DNA from: JBCCFW01 sp039029535
GTDB lineage: Bacteria > Acidobacteriota > JBCCFW01
Direction: 5' to 3'
Length of the DNA stretch: 64,000 bases
Assembly: GCA_039029535.1 (NCBI GenBank)
Contig: JBCCFW010000017.1
Span: 13,544-77,543, forward strand
Part shown: piece by piece, positions 49,801 to 58,563 of the stretch
Layout: every line of letters begins with the position of its first letter
Numbering within the stretch: the stretch's first letter is position 1
Notes under the pieces: model-generated
What the model was told of the DNA's origin: nothing
Databases searched by the model: none
The model's input: only the letters and a program-made list of their open reading frames with translations
Program-made: the position numbers and the translations under genes

Positions 49801-50091
49801 GTGAGCCAGCAGCAAGAGAACGAGGCGACCATGCGACTCGCCGCCGAGCGGGGACAGCACGACGCCGTGGGGCTCATGCTCCAGCTCGGAGCCGACGTGA
49901 ACGCTCCAGACCCGTCGGACGGTCGCACCGCCCTGCATCGGGCGGCGGCGGTCGGCTATCCGGAGGTCGTCGAGCAGCTCCTCGCGGCAGGTGCCGACGC
50001 GTCGATCGCCGACGGAGAGGGAGCCACCGCGCGCCAGCTCGCCGAGGCCGGTGGCTTCCAGGACGTGTTGGGGCTGCTGCCGAGTCCGTAG
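49801..50091 (+). CDS. Small ankyrin-repeat protein
   Basis: The 96-residue protein consists of two or three ankyrin repeats: NEATMRLAAERGQHDAVGLMLQLGADVNAPD, then DGRTALHRAAAVGYPEVVEQLLAAGADASIADGEG, then a partial ATARQLAEAGGFQDVLGLL. There is no signal peptide, so it is a soluble cytoplasmic protein-binding scaffold. GTG start after GGAGACGGACC. The small Cys protein gene follows 26 bases later and may be co-transcribed. Confidence 0.85.
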   Translation: MSQQQENEATMRLAAERGQHDAVGLMLQLGADVNAPDPSDGRTALHRAAAVGYPEVVEQLLAAGADASIADGEGATARQLAEAGGFQDVLGLLPSP

Positions 50092-50117
50092 AGCTGCCGA
50101 GAGCTGAAGGAGGGCAG

Positions 50118-50405
50118 TTGACGTTCATCTGTGAGAGCCACGGACCCTGCCCAGCGGCATTCGTTTCTCCCGACGTGGCCGAGGGAGTCAACGCGGGTCA
50201 GCCGGTCGGCCCGCTCGTGCGAGTGACCTACACCCATCGCGGAGATCCCGCGCTGGAGCTCCTGTTCTCCGAGGCAGTCGCCGAAGCGGCTGGCGTGGTG
50301 GCTGGTGAAGCGCCGCTTCCCAAGACGATCGCCGATCATGAGAAGACGGTCAGGCCGGTGTGCTCGCGGTGCCTCGAGGAAGCTCTGACTTCGACTGAGG
50401 CCTGA
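50118..50405 (+). CDS. Small protein with N- and C-terminal cysteine motifs
   Basis: The 95-residue product begins at TTG, 3 bases after an excellent AAGGAGGG site; no better start exists. N-terminal FICESHGPC and C-terminal RPVCSRCLEE frame a middle part without cysteines. The same CExH and PVCxxCxEE ends occur in the protein at 21566-21916. Zinc binding by four Cys/His is plausible. No family recognised. Confidence 0.55.
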   Translation: MTFICESHGPCPAAFVSPDVAEGVNAGQPVGPLVRVTYTHRGDPALELLFSEAVAEAAGVVAGEAPLPKTIADHEKTVRPVCSRCLEEALTSTEA

Positions 50406-50426
50406 AGACAGCCCACCGCTGCCTGA

Positions 50427-53400
50427 TCAGCTTCCGCCTCCCACCACCTCTCGCGCCAGCTCCCGCACGCCGCGGAGGTCGAGCTTGCCGGTGCCGAGCA
50501 GGGGGATGGCGTCCACGACCATGAAGTCCCTCTTGCCCGGCTGCCAGAGATTCGGCAGCCCCGAGTCGGCGAGCTTCTCGACGACCTCGACCGGCTCCAG
50601 CATCCCGTCGAGGTACAGCACGACCACGCGCTCGCCACGCTTGGCGTCGGGTACCGAGGTCGCGCAGAGGGCCGGGCCGCTTCCTTCTTCGGGCTCGGGC
50701 CGACCCGCCGCTTCCATGACGGCCTCCTCGACCCGGGACAGCGGCACCATCTCGCCGCCGACCTTGGCGAAGCGCGAGAGACGATCGGTGATCTTGATGA
50801 AGCCGTCGCGATCGACCTTGGCGATGTCGCCGGTCGCGTACCAGCCGTCTTGCAAGACCTCCGCGGTCCGCTCGGGGTCGTCGAGGTAGCCCTGCATGAC
50901 GTTGGGGCCCTTGATGAGCAGCAGGCCCTCGCGATTGGTCGGCAACGGCTCGCGGCTGTCGGGGTCGACGACCTTCACGCAGGTGCCGGGCAGCGGACGA
51001 CCAATCGTCCCGCGACGGTGCCCCGTCTGACCGTCGAAGTCGGGCACGTTGACGGCGACGACCGGTGAGCACTCGGTCGCGCCATAGCCTTCGAGCGGCT
51101 CACGGTCGAAGCGCTCGTGGAAGGCCTCGCGGACCGAGTCGGTCAGCTTCTCGGCTCCGACGATGACCAGCCGCAGCGACGAGAACGCCTCCGCCTTGAC
51201 GCGTCGCGTGTAGGCGGAGAGGAAGGTCGGTGTCGCGATGAGCAGCGTCGGTCGGTGCTTCTCGGCGAGCTTGCCCACCGTGCGGGCATCCAGAGGGTTG
51301 GAGTGGTGCACCGACGACAGGCCCACCACGCAGGGCAGGCCAAAGTTCACGGTGAAGCCGAAGGCGTGGAAGAAGGGCAACACGCCCAGGACCTGATCGT
51401 CGGGCTCGAGCGCGTAGATCTGCTCCATCGCGTCGATGTTGCTGCGCACGTTGCCATGGCTGAGCACGACGCCCTTGGGCACGCCGGTCGAGCCGCTGGA
51501 GAAGAGAATGGTCGCTGTCGCGTTCGGGTCGCGCGTGCGGCCACGGACCGTCAGGGCCAGGGCCAGGGACTGTGGCAGGAAGCGAGCGAGCAGGGCCAGC
51601 GTCACCGCGCGGACCTTTCTCACCTGAGGCCGGACGTCTTCGAGGAACACCGGCTCGAGCTCGGACGGGAGCTCGACGCCGACCTTCTCGACGAAGCGAT
51701 GCGCCGTGATCACGCGCTTCAGGCCCGCGCTGCGCACGGCGTGAGTCAGGGCCTCGGTCGAGGCGGTGTAGTTGAGGTTCACCGGCACGCGACCGTCCAT
51801 GAGGACGGCCAGGTTCGCCAGCGTCGCTCCGACACCGGGCGGGAGCCAGATGCCGACCCGGGGCTCGTCGGCTCGCCTGCTCTGACGGAAGAGAACCTCG
51901 TTGACGCCCAGGGCTCCGATGAAGGCGCGGCCGAAGGTGAGGTCGGCGCCGGTGGAGTCGGCGACGAAGTGTCGCGACCAGTACTTCTTCGCCGTCTGCA
52001 CGAAGCTTTCGGGGAGCGACTCGTGATCTTGCTGCTCCAGGATCCAGCCGTCGGCCTCGAGCTCGTGCACGACCGTACGAATGGTCGACGCGTTGACATT
52101 GGAAGGATGAGGCTCACCGAACAGGACGGTGACCGGGTAGCGCACCTGGCGCGGCCACTTGAAGAAGACCTTGCCCCGCTCGAAGCTGAAGATGCTGCCC
52201 CAGGCTCCCGTGATGCAGGCCGGGATGACCGGCGCGTCGAGCCCCTTCATGATCTTCTCGAAGCCACGGCGGAAGCGCAGGAGCTGACCGGTGCGGGAGA
52301 TGCCGCCCTCGGCGAAGATGCACACGAGGTGGCCGCGTCGGATCTCGTCGCGGGCCTGCTCCAGCGAAGCTTCGAGCTGATCGGGCTTGTCGGTCGACGA
52401 CACGGGGATGGCGCGCATGAGCTTGAGGAACCAGTGCAGCGGCCAGGCCTCGTAGAACGGGCGGTAGATGAGGAAGCGGACCATGCGGTCGCTCGCCATC
52501 CCGAGGAAGAGCCAGTCCGCATAGCTCACGTGGTTGCAGACGATGAGCCCGCCGCCCGACGGCAGCTTCTCGCGTCCCTCCACTCGCAGGCGGTAGAGCG
52601 ATCGCCCCACGATGAAGAGCAGCGAGCGCACGAGGAACTGCGGCGCCAGCCAGAGCGTCACGGCCGTGCCGACGACCATGATGCCCGCGAGCACTCCGAG
52701 CACGCCCAGCGAGTCCAGGCCCGCCTTGTCGTTGAGCAGCCAGACGAAGAAGGAGGCCAGCACGACCCCGAGGAACGACGACAGGTTCGAGAAGGCCACG
52801 ATGCGCCCCTTCTCTCCAGAGGGGGCACGCTGCTGCACGAGGGCGGTGAGGGGGACCACGAACAGTCCCGAGCTCACTCCCAGCACCGTCACGTCGAGCA
52901 GTGCGCGCCAGGGAAGGGTGGTGTCACCGAGACTCATCGTCCAGCCGGGAGCGAAGAAGGCCAGGTCGATGGTGGACAGGGCCATGCCGATCGCGCCGAG
53001 GGGGGCCAGCCCGATCTCGACGCGGCCGGTCGAGAGCTGACCGGCGATGAACGAGCCGAGCGCGACGGTGATGGCGATGATCGCCAACAGCCCCTGCGCT
53101 CCGGTGGCCGAGAGACCCAGCGAGTGGGTCCCGTAGACCGGCAGGACGATGAGGAAGGTGGCACCGACGAAGGAGAAGTACGCCACGCCGAGGACGCCGT
53201 GACGCAACAACTTGAACGGACGGATGCTGAGGAGGTCGCGGACGAAGCTCGTCAGCGGATTCCAGCTCACCGGCGTGCCGACGCGACCCGGTCGACCGGC
53301 AGGAACGTGGGCTGCGGCGGCGATGCCCAGGAACGCGACGCCGATGAGGCAGCAGCCCACGATGAGCGGTCGGTCCCCGAACTGGGCTTGCAGGCCCATG

Positions 53401-53915
53401 CCGAACACCATCCCGAGGAGGATGCCCAGGTTCGAGAACCCCGACACGAGGCCGTTGGCACGGGTGAGATCGCCCGGGAAGCAGGCTTCTGGCAGCAGGC
53501 CGAACTTCGCCGGGCCGTAGAAGGCACTCTGCGTCGCCATGAGGAAGAGCACGCCGAGGAGGAAGGGGAGGTCCTGACGCACCAGGCCGATGGTGGCCAG
53601 GCTCATGGACACCGCCTCGGGCAGCTTGCTCACGAGGATGACGCGGTGCTTGGGGAAGCGGTCGGCCAGCCAACCCGCCAGCGGGGAGAAGAGCAGGAAC
53701 GGGATGGGTAGCAGGAGTGAGACGAGGTTCGCCGCCCGCGTCTGCTCGGCCTCGCTCGTGAACATCCGGAGCGAGAGGGCGATGAGCACCGCCTTGTAGG
53801 CGTTGTCGTTGAACGCCCCCAGGAAGGCCGTCCCCAGGTAGGCCAGGAAGCGCGTCGAGCTCAGGCGGACTGCCTGCGTCGGGGTCTCGCTGGCGATGGG
53901 GGACGACGTGCTCAT
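50427..53915 (-). CDS. aas: Lysophospholipid transporter-acyltransferase-acyl-ACP synthetase fusion (LplT-Aas)
   Basis: The 1162-residue protein joins three known functions. Residues about 15-430 are a 12-helix MFS transporter of the LplT type. Residues 440-640 are a PlsC acyltransferase: His and Asp in NHVSYADWLFL, and FAEGGISRTG for phosphate binding. Residues 680-1162 are an AMP-forming ligase: TATILFSSGSTGVPKGVVLSHG, GYGATECSPVV and a C-terminal KLDLRGVRELAREVV. It should flip lysophosphatidylethanolamine inward and re-acylate it using free fatty acids and ACP. In E. coli these are two genes; fusions are known. GGAG precedes the ATG. Confidence 0.92.
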   Translation of the reverse strand: MSTSSPIASETPTQAVRLSSTRFLAYLGTAFLGAFNDNAYKAVLIALSLRMFTSEAEQTRAANLVSLLLPIPFLLFSPLAGWLADRFPKHRVILVSKLPEAVSMSLATIGLVRQDLPFLLGVLFLMATQSAFYGPAKFGLLPEACFPGDLTRANGLVSGFSNLGILLGMVFGMGLQAQFGDRPLIVGCCLIGVAFLGIAAAAHVPAGRPGRVGTPVSWNPLTSFVRDLLSIRPFKLLRHGVLGVAYFSFVGATFLIVLPVYGTHSLGLSATGAQGLLAIIAITVALGSFIAGQLSTGRVEIGLAPLGAIGMALSTIDLAFFAPGWTMSLGDTTLPWRALLDVTVLGVSSGLFVVPLTALVQQRAPSGEKGRIVAFSNLSSFLGVVLASFFVWLLNDKAGLDSLGVLGVLAGIMVVGTAVTLWLAPQFLVRSLLFIVGRSLYRLRVEGREKLPSGGGLIVCNHVSYADWLFLGMASDRMVRFLIYRPFYEAWPLHWFLKLMRAIPVSSTDKPDQLEASLEQARDEIRRGHLVCIFAEGGISRTGQLLRFRRGFEKIMKGLDAPVIPACITGAWGSIFSFERGKVFFKWPRQVRYPVTVLFGEPHPSNVNASTIRTVVHELEADGWILEQQDHESLPESFVQTAKKYWSRHFVADSTGADLTFGRAFIGALGVNEVLFRQSRRADEPRVGIWLPPGVGATLANLAVLMDGRVPVNLNYTASTEALTHAVRSAGLKRVITAHRFVEKVGVELPSELEPVFLEDVRPQVRKVRAVTLALLARFLPQSLALALTVRGRTRDPNATATILFSSGSTGVPKGVVLSHGNVRSNIDAMEQIYALEPDDQVLGVLPFFHAFGFTVNFGLPCVVGLSSVHHSNPLDARTVGKLAEKHRPTLLIATPTFLSAYTRRVKAEAFSSLRLVIVGAEKLTDSVREAFHERFDREPLEGYGATECSPVVAVNVPDFDGQTGHRRGTIGRPLPGTCVKVVDPDSREPLPTNREGLLLIKGPNVMQGYLDDPERTAEVLQDGWYATGDIAKVDRDGFIKITDRLSRFAKVGGEMVPLSRVEEAVMEAAGRPEPEEGSGPALCATSVPDAKRGERVVVLYLDGMLEPVEVVEKLADSGLPNLWQPGKRDFMVVDAIPLLGTGKLDLRGVRELAREVVGGGS

Positions 53916-53983
53916 GGTGCTCCGGCGGGCTGTGACACCACGAGCCTACCCGACGAGCCCCTCCACCCCGAATGACGGGCTTC

Positions 53984-54811
53984 TCAGGCCGTCGGCCAGC
54001 CAAAGAACTCCGCCGCCGTGGCGGTGGTCTGCTGGGCCAGGACCGCCGGCGTGACGCCCCGGGCGCCGGCCACCGCTTCGCCGACCCAGGTCAGGTAGGC
54101 CGGCTCGTTGCGGCGGCTCCCCGGCCGGACCTTCGCGCTGTCGGGCATCGAGCGCGGGAGGAGATAGGGGGCGTCGGTCTCGACCATGAGCCGGTTCTCC
54201 GGCACGAGCCGCACCGCCTCGACGAGGTGCTTGCCGCGGCGCTCGTCGGCGATCCAGCCCGTCACGCCCACGTGGAAGTCCGCGTCGAGGTAGGCACGCA
54301 GGGCCGCTTCGGTACCCGTGAAGCAGTGGACCACCACCGGGCCCAGGCGGTCCCGTAGGGGGAGCACCATCTCCATGAGGGCCTCGTGAGCGTCCCGCTC
54401 GTGGAGGTAGAGCGGCGCCTCCAGCTCGGCCGCGAGATCGAGCTGGGCCTGGAAGCAGTCACGCTGCGCCTGTTGGCCTCCCCAGTTGCGGTTGAAGTCG
54501 AGCCCGCACTCGCCCACGGCGACCGCCTCGCCCGAGCTCACCCAGCCGCGGATGCGCTCGACGTGCTCGGCGGTGAACTCGGCGCAGGAGTGGGGGTGAC
54601 AGCCGGCCGTGGCCTTGAGGTGCTCGGGATGCGCCCGCGCCAGCTCGAGGGCGCGACCACTGTCGTCGGCGTCGAGTCCGAGCACGACCATCCGTCGGAC
54701 GCCGGCCGCGACCGCCCGCTCGATGACGCGGGCGCGGTCGTCGCGGAACTGCGAGCTGGTGAGGTTCGCGGCGATGTCGGTCCAGAGGGGCGGGTCGCTC
54801 TCGGTGCTCAT
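53984..54811 (-). CDS. tatD: TatD-family metal-dependent DNase
   Basis: The 275-residue protein shows the TatD landmarks, closest to E. coli TatD itself: DIAANLTSSQF, GCHPHSCAEF, VGECGLDFNRNWGG, HERDAHEA, VVHCFTGTE, GWIADERRG and ETDAPYLLPR, then PGSRRNEPAYL. It is a TIM-barrel 3'-to-5' exonuclease with two metals. Despite its name it is not part of protein export. Upstream of, and convergent in function with nothing here; the next gene on the strand is 34 bases away. Confidence 0.93.
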   Translation of the reverse strand: MSTESDPPLWTDIAANLTSSQFRDDRARVIERAVAAGVRRMVVLGLDADDSGRALELARAHPEHLKATAGCHPHSCAEFTAEHVERIRGWVSSGEAVAVGECGLDFNRNWGGQQAQRDCFQAQLDLAAELEAPLYLHERDAHEALMEMVLPLRDRLGPVVVHCFTGTEAALRAYLDADFHVGVTGWIADERRGKHLVEAVRLVPENRLMVETDAPYLLPRSMPDSAKVRPGSRRNEPAYLTWVGEAVAGARGVTPAVLAQQTTATAAEFFGWPTA

Positions 54812-54844
54812 GACCTGGAGCTTGCCAGCCCGCGAAAGAGGTGG

Positions 54845-55333
54845 CTACCCCGCGCTGGCCGTCTCGGCTTGCTGGCTACCGCCGGCAATCTGCTCGTCGA
54901 GCACGCGGCCGATGTCGTCGAGATCCTTCGCCGTCTCCTTGAGGCAGCTGTTGAGCATGGGTTTCATGACGACCGACATGACCTTGGCCATGAAGGTGAG
55001 CGGCGTCGCTTCGAAGTCCATCTCGATCTTGGTGCCGTCGCCTTCGGGTGAGAAGGCCATGGTGGTCACGTAGCGACAGCCATGGCTCTCGCAGAACAGC
55101 TCGTAGCTCCGAGGAGGATCGAAGCGAGTGACCTCCATCTCTTCGGTCGCCTCGCGTCCGAACATGACCCGTGTCTCGCGGAAGCGCGTGCCGACGCCCA
55201 CCTCGCCCTCGGTGAGCATCTCCATCTTGGTGATGGCTTGGATCGCTCCGGCCGCGTTGGGGAAGTCGGAGGCCACCGCGAAGACGTCTTCGAGTGGATG
55301 GTGCAGCGTCTTGGACAGCGTGAACTTGGCCAT
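54845..55333 (-). CDS. SRPBCC (polyketide-cyclase-like) protein
   Basis: ATG at 55333 overlaps the stop of the gene before it (TGATG) and has GGAGG spaced five bases; a GTG at 55336 is a possible longer start. The 162-residue protein has HHPLEDVFAVASDFPNAAGAI, GTRFRETRVMFG, EVTRFDPPRSYELFC and the long helix LTFMAKVMSVVMKPMLNSCLKETAKDLD. It binds a hydrophobic ligand in related proteins. It is the last gene of the BlaI-type operon. Confidence 0.88.
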   Translation of the reverse strand: MAKFTLSKTLHHPLEDVFAVASDFPNAAGAIQAITKMEMLTEGEVGVGTRFRETRVMFGREATEEMEVTRFDPPRSYELFCESHGCRYVTTMAFSPEGDGTKIEMDFEATPLTFMAKVMSVVMKPMLNSCLKETAKDLDDIGRVLDEQIAGGSQQAETASAG

Positions 55334-55950
55334 CACTTCCTCCGGACGTGGCGGACTTCCACCACCTTGGTGTTCTTCTCGCCGATGGGGAGATCGTGGA
55401 TCTCCATGACGAACTCGTCCTCGGAGAGGAAGCGATAGACGGTCTTCACCATCTTGTCGTGCTCTCCGGTGATGTACTCGTCGAGCGTGCCGTAGACGAG
55501 CAGCACCTCGCCGCCCGGATCGATGTCGCCCTCGGAGCGATTCATCGCCGTGTCCATGTCGGTGACCGTGGTGACCACGTAGCTCTGCTTGAAGTTGTCG
55601 TAGCCCATGATCGTCATGGTGTTGAGAGGACGGCCCATCATCCGACCGGTGCCCTTGGTCTGGATCCAGCGGCCCGGCATGAGCCAGGACGTCTCGGCGA
55701 TCCCCTTCTCGGCCGGTCCCGGCTTCGGTCCCATGGTGATGCGTGTCTCCGTGTTCCAGGTGCCGACGAAGCGCTCGAGGAAGCGATGATGCGGTCCCGG
55801 CGTTGTGACCTTCTTCATCTTCGCCATCATCGCGGCCATGGCCTGGCTGGAGTCGGGGCTGGCAGGCTCGCTGGCGTGCGCGGCCAGGGCGAGCGCGAGA
55901 GCGCCGGCGGACAGCAGGAGTTGGAGGGACCTTCGAAGGTGACGGCTCAC
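55333..55950 (-). CDS. Exported DUF1579 protein
   Basis: GTG at 55950 overlaps the M56 peptidase stop (GTGA). The 205-residue product has a signal peptide (cleavage near AAHAS) and the DUF1579 core: HHRFLERFVGTWNTETRITMG, WLMPGRWIQTKGTG and TIMGYDNFKQSYVVTTV. The family is of unknown function. It sits third in the BlaI-type operon, so its expression likely answers to that regulator. Its cytoplasmic relative is at 10496-10984. Confidence 0.88.
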   Translation of the reverse strand: MSRHLRRSLQLLLSAGALALALAAHASEPASPDSSQAMAAMMAKMKKVTTPGPHHRFLERFVGTWNTETRITMGPKPGPAEKGIAETSWLMPGRWIQTKGTGRMMGRPLNTMTIMGYDNFKQSYVVTTVTDMDTAMNRSEGDIDPGGEVLLVYGTLDEYITGEHDKMVKTVYRFLSEDEFVMEIHDLPIGEKNTKVVEVRHVRRK

Positions 55951-57077
55951 GGAAGCTCTCCTTGACTGACGGGCTCCGACGTCTCGGCGCCGAGGAGCCC
56001 GAACATCACGTAACGCTGATGAAGACAGCCCGGCGCGTCGCTCGGTGTCGGCGCGACGGACAGGGCATGGGCGAGGGCGGGCTCGAGCACCAGGGAGCGC
56101 ACGAGCCCGAGCGGCACGCAGCAGGTCGCGAGCAGCAGCAGCACCCCGGCTGCGAAGGCACGAGCCCGCGCCGAGCGCCGACGCAGCGGTCGCTCCAACC
56201 AGCGCAGGCGCGCGAGAAGCTGCGAGTGACGGTGCACGAAGGCGAGCTGGCCGAGACCGTCCGACTGGAGCAAGGGGCGCGCCTGCTGCAGGAGCGTGCG
56301 ACGGTAGGCCGCGGCGTCCGACAGCGCGCGGGCGGCGGCCTCGTCACAGGCCATCTCACGGAGCTCGTCGAGTCGGGCGCGCGCCCACCAGGCTGCCGGA
56401 TGGAACCAGTAGAGGAGCTGGATGCCGAGCACCACCGTGCTCGTCAAGGGATCGCGACGTCGCACGTGGGACAGCTCGTGCAGCAGGACGTGCTCGAGCT
56501 GCTGACGACCGGCGTCGTCTTCGAGGGCAGTCTCGACGAGCGCCGCTGGCAAGACCACGATCGGCCGCAGGAGACCGACCACCGCGGGCCCCTTGGCCAG
56601 GGCGCTCACTCGGACCTCCGGCGCTCGCTGCAGGCCGATGGCGCGGACGGCCCGATGAAGCGATGGGGCCAGGGGTTCGGGTAGCTCCGTCCACGGTGTC
56701 GCGAGCCACTGAGCTCGCTGGGTCCGGTAGCGACGAGCGGCGGTGAAGGCCAGCACGAGCACGCCGCTCAGCCACGTGAGGAAGAGTGGGAGCGTCGCGG
56801 CCTGAGAGCTGGCCAGCGTCGTCGCGGCGGCGTCGATCGCAGCCGTCGTCGCCGCCCGCCTCAGGCGAGTCAGGCTCCAGGGTGACGTCAAGGTCGGCGG
56901 GAGCAGCAGCTTGATCAAGACGACGCACCACAGCGCCGCCCGGAAGCTCGGCCAGGACCAGCGCTGCAAGACGCGATCGACGACGCCGACGATGAGCACG
57001 AGCAAGCCGGCCTGGACGGTGAGGGGCAGCATCCACTGCCACCAGGCCGTCGCGATGGGTCGGAGCAGCTCGTTCAT
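55947..57077 (-). CDS. BlaR1/MecR1-type M56 membrane metallopeptidase, no beta-lactam sensor domain
   Basis: The 376-residue protein has several N-terminal helices, then the zinc site HELSH (His200, Glu201, His204) in LEHVLLHELSHVRRRD, with the third ligand expected in the ELREMACDEAA segment. BlaR1 proteins carry a C-terminal penicillin-binding sensor; here only one more membrane helix and a short tail follow, so the sensed signal is unlikely to be a beta-lactam. Proteolysis probably cleaves the BlaI-type repressor. The ATG overlaps the repressor stop (ATGA). Confidence 0.9.
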   Translation of the reverse strand: MNELLRPIATAWWQWMLPLTVQAGLLVLIVGVVDRVLQRWSWPSFRAALWCVVLIKLLLPPTLTSPWSLTRLRRAATTAAIDAAATTLASSQAATLPLFLTWLSGVLVLAFTAARRYRTQRAQWLATPWTELPEPLAPSLHRAVRAIGLQRAPEVRVSALAKGPAVVGLLRPIVVLPAALVETALEDDAGRQQLEHVLLHELSHVRRRDPLTSTVVLGIQLLYWFHPAAWWARARLDELREMACDEAAARALSDAAAYRRTLLQQARPLLQSDGLGQLAFVHRHSQLLARLRWLERPLRRRSARARAFAAGVLLLLATCCVPLGLVRSLVLEPALAHALSVAPTPSDAPGCLHQRYVMFGLLGAETSEPVSQGELP

Positions 57078-57466
57078 CGACGCGAGCCCCGCGGAGAGGA
57101 GTCGTCAGCCTCGGCTTCTTGCACGAGACGAGCGAGCTCGGCGCGGTCCCTCTTGGAGAGTCGCTCGTTCGAGACCAGGTGCTGGACGAACGAGCCGAAC
57201 GCGCCGTCGAAGGCGCGGTCCACCAGCGAGCGCACGGCGTTGCGACGTGCGTCTTGCCGCGAGAGCAGCGGCTCGTAGAGACCGGTGTTGGCCCGCTTGC
57301 GCACCTGCAAGACACCCTTGTCGACCAGGCGATCGAGGATGGTCTTGACCGTCGTGTACGCCCACCCGGTCTCGGGCTCGGTCACCTCCAGCACGTCGCG
57401 CGCGCTGGCCGGCGAGCGTTCCCAGACCGCGTGCATCACGGTCCATTCGGCGTCGCTGAGCTTCAC
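57074..57466 (-). CDS. BlaI/MecI-family repressor
   Basis: GTG at 57466 is chosen because the BlaI core starts there (VKLSDAEWTVMHAVWERSPA); a longer form would run through the operator. The 130-residue protein has the winged helix (ASARDVLEVTEPETGWAYTTVKTILDRLVDKGVL) and a C-terminal dimer part (YEPLLSRQDARRNAVRSLVDRAFDGAFGSF). It should bind the dyads just upstream and repress the four-gene operon, with relief by the M56 peptidase. Confidence 0.92.
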   Translation of the reverse strand: MKLSDAEWTVMHAVWERSPASARDVLEVTEPETGWAYTTVKTILDRLVDKGVLQVRKRANTGLYEPLLSRQDARRNAVRSLVDRAFDGAFGSFVQHLVSNERLSKRDRAELARLVQEAEADDSSPRGSRR

Positions 57467-57470
57467 TTTC

Positions 57471-57503
57471 CTACTCCCGTAGTAGAAGTTACTACGTTTG
57501 TAG
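57471..57503 (-). promoter_or_regulatory. BlaI-type operator: overlapping TAC/GTA dyads
   Basis: Three overlapping inverted repeats occur in 33 bases: CTACT-CCCGT-AGTAG (57471-57485), GTAGTA-GAAGT-TACTAC (57479-57495) and CTAC-GTTT-GTAG (57492-57503). TAC/GTA half-sites are typical of BlaI/MecI operators. The block ends 5 bases before the GTG of the repressor gene. Confidence 0.75.
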
Positions 57504-57541
57504 CAGGGCGGCAAGCTCGATGAGAGACGTCAGCGATCGTC

Positions 57542-58381
57542 TCAGCAGTGGAGGGCCAAGAAGCGCGAGATGAGGTCGGTGATCTCCTCGGCGTCCGCGA
57601 GCAGGCGCTCGTTTCCGAGTCGCACGGCGTCTGCCGTGTCGCACTCGGCCAGCTCTGGTCGGTCGAGGAGAGTCGTCAACCTCTGCGCGCGCTCCCTGAG
57701 CTGCTCCGCGTCGACGCGGACGCCGACCAGCGGTGCCTTGAGAGGCCAGGTCTCGTGGAGCTCTGCCTGCACGACCTTCGTCGCTTGGTCCGAGCGCTCG
57801 GCGACACGGCCGGGTCGTCGCTCGACGGCAGCCTGCACGCCGGCCAGGACGGTCTTCATCGTCTTCACGCGTGCGTTGATCACGTCGCCCGCTGGCGGGG
57901 ACACGCGATCGGCAGCGTCGAGCTGATGGAGGAGACGACGCTGAGCCGTGAGGGCGTCCTGGAGCTGCTGGAGCTGGTCGGCGTGGGCGATGGAGAGCGC
58001 CCGCGCTTCCTCGGCCTCGTCATCGATGCCGTCGAAGCAGTCGGTGCCCTTGGAGAAGAGCATGGGCTCGTGACGCGACGCCAGCGTCTCCAGCACGACC
58101 GCGAGCTGCATGGCCGATCGACTGTACGGGCAGGTGTCGAGCACCTCGGCCACCTGTCCCCGCAGGGCGGTGGTGCGGGCGGGGGGCAGGAGCGCGAGCT
58201 CGTGGCTCAACGACTGCAGGCCCGCTGCCGCCGAGCGAGCATCGACGGAGAGTGAGGTGCGGAGGTCGTCCGGTGAGGGGGCGGAGGGCTTCGACACCAC
58301 GTCCGACGAGGCGCGGAGACCGAAGAGGGCGAGAACGGCCCCCACGAGCAGCAGGTTCATCAACAGCGAACGAAAGCGCAC
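57542..58381 (-). CDS. Exported helical protein of unknown function
   Basis: GTG at 58381 has GGGGAG seven bases upstream. The 279-residue protein begins with a signal anchor (MRFRSLLMNLLLVGAVLALFGL). The rest is mostly alpha-helical with Leu/Gln/Arg-rich segments (ARALSIAHADQLQQLQDALTAQRRLLHQL, MKTVLAGVQAAVERR). It has few cysteines, including DTCPYSRSAM and TDCFDGIDDE, and a final cysteine at the C-terminus. No family recognised. It is 75 bases upstream of the BlaI operon on the same strand, separated by the operator, so it is probably separate. Confidence 0.55.
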   Translation of the reverse strand: MRFRSLLMNLLLVGAVLALFGLRASSDVVSKPSAPSPDDLRTSLSVDARSAAAGLQSLSHELALLPPARTTALRGQVAEVLDTCPYSRSAMQLAVVLETLASRHEPMLFSKGTDCFDGIDDEAEEARALSIAHADQLQQLQDALTAQRRLLHQLDAADRVSPPAGDVINARVKTMKTVLAGVQAAVERRPGRVAERSDQATKVVQAELHETWPLKAPLVGVRVDAEQLRERAQRLTTLLDRPELAECDTADAVRLGNERLLADAEEITDLISRFLALHC

Positions 58382-58563
58382 GACGCGTCTCCCCAGGGCG
58401 CTCCGGGGCCGGACTGGCGGGTCACGGCTGGATGAAAACTAGATAACTTTCGCGTGCCACCCTTCCAGAGAGGTACGGCGAGTCGCCACGGGCTACATTT
58501 CCCTCACGTCTCGCAAGCGATCATGACGAATGGGAACGACTCTCGAGTCGGAGGATGATGACG

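Noticed and set aside
51117..53711. 864-residue open frame on + strand opposite the LplT-Aas gene
   Set aside because: High GC leaves long antisense frames open; this one is Glu/Gly/Arg/His-rich without domains, while the opposite strand has clear MFS, PlsC and AMP-ligase motifs.
55947..57466. Beta-lactam resistance system
   Set aside because: The repressor and M56 peptidase resemble BlaI/BlaR1, but there is no penicillin-binding sensor and no beta-lactamase gene in the operon.
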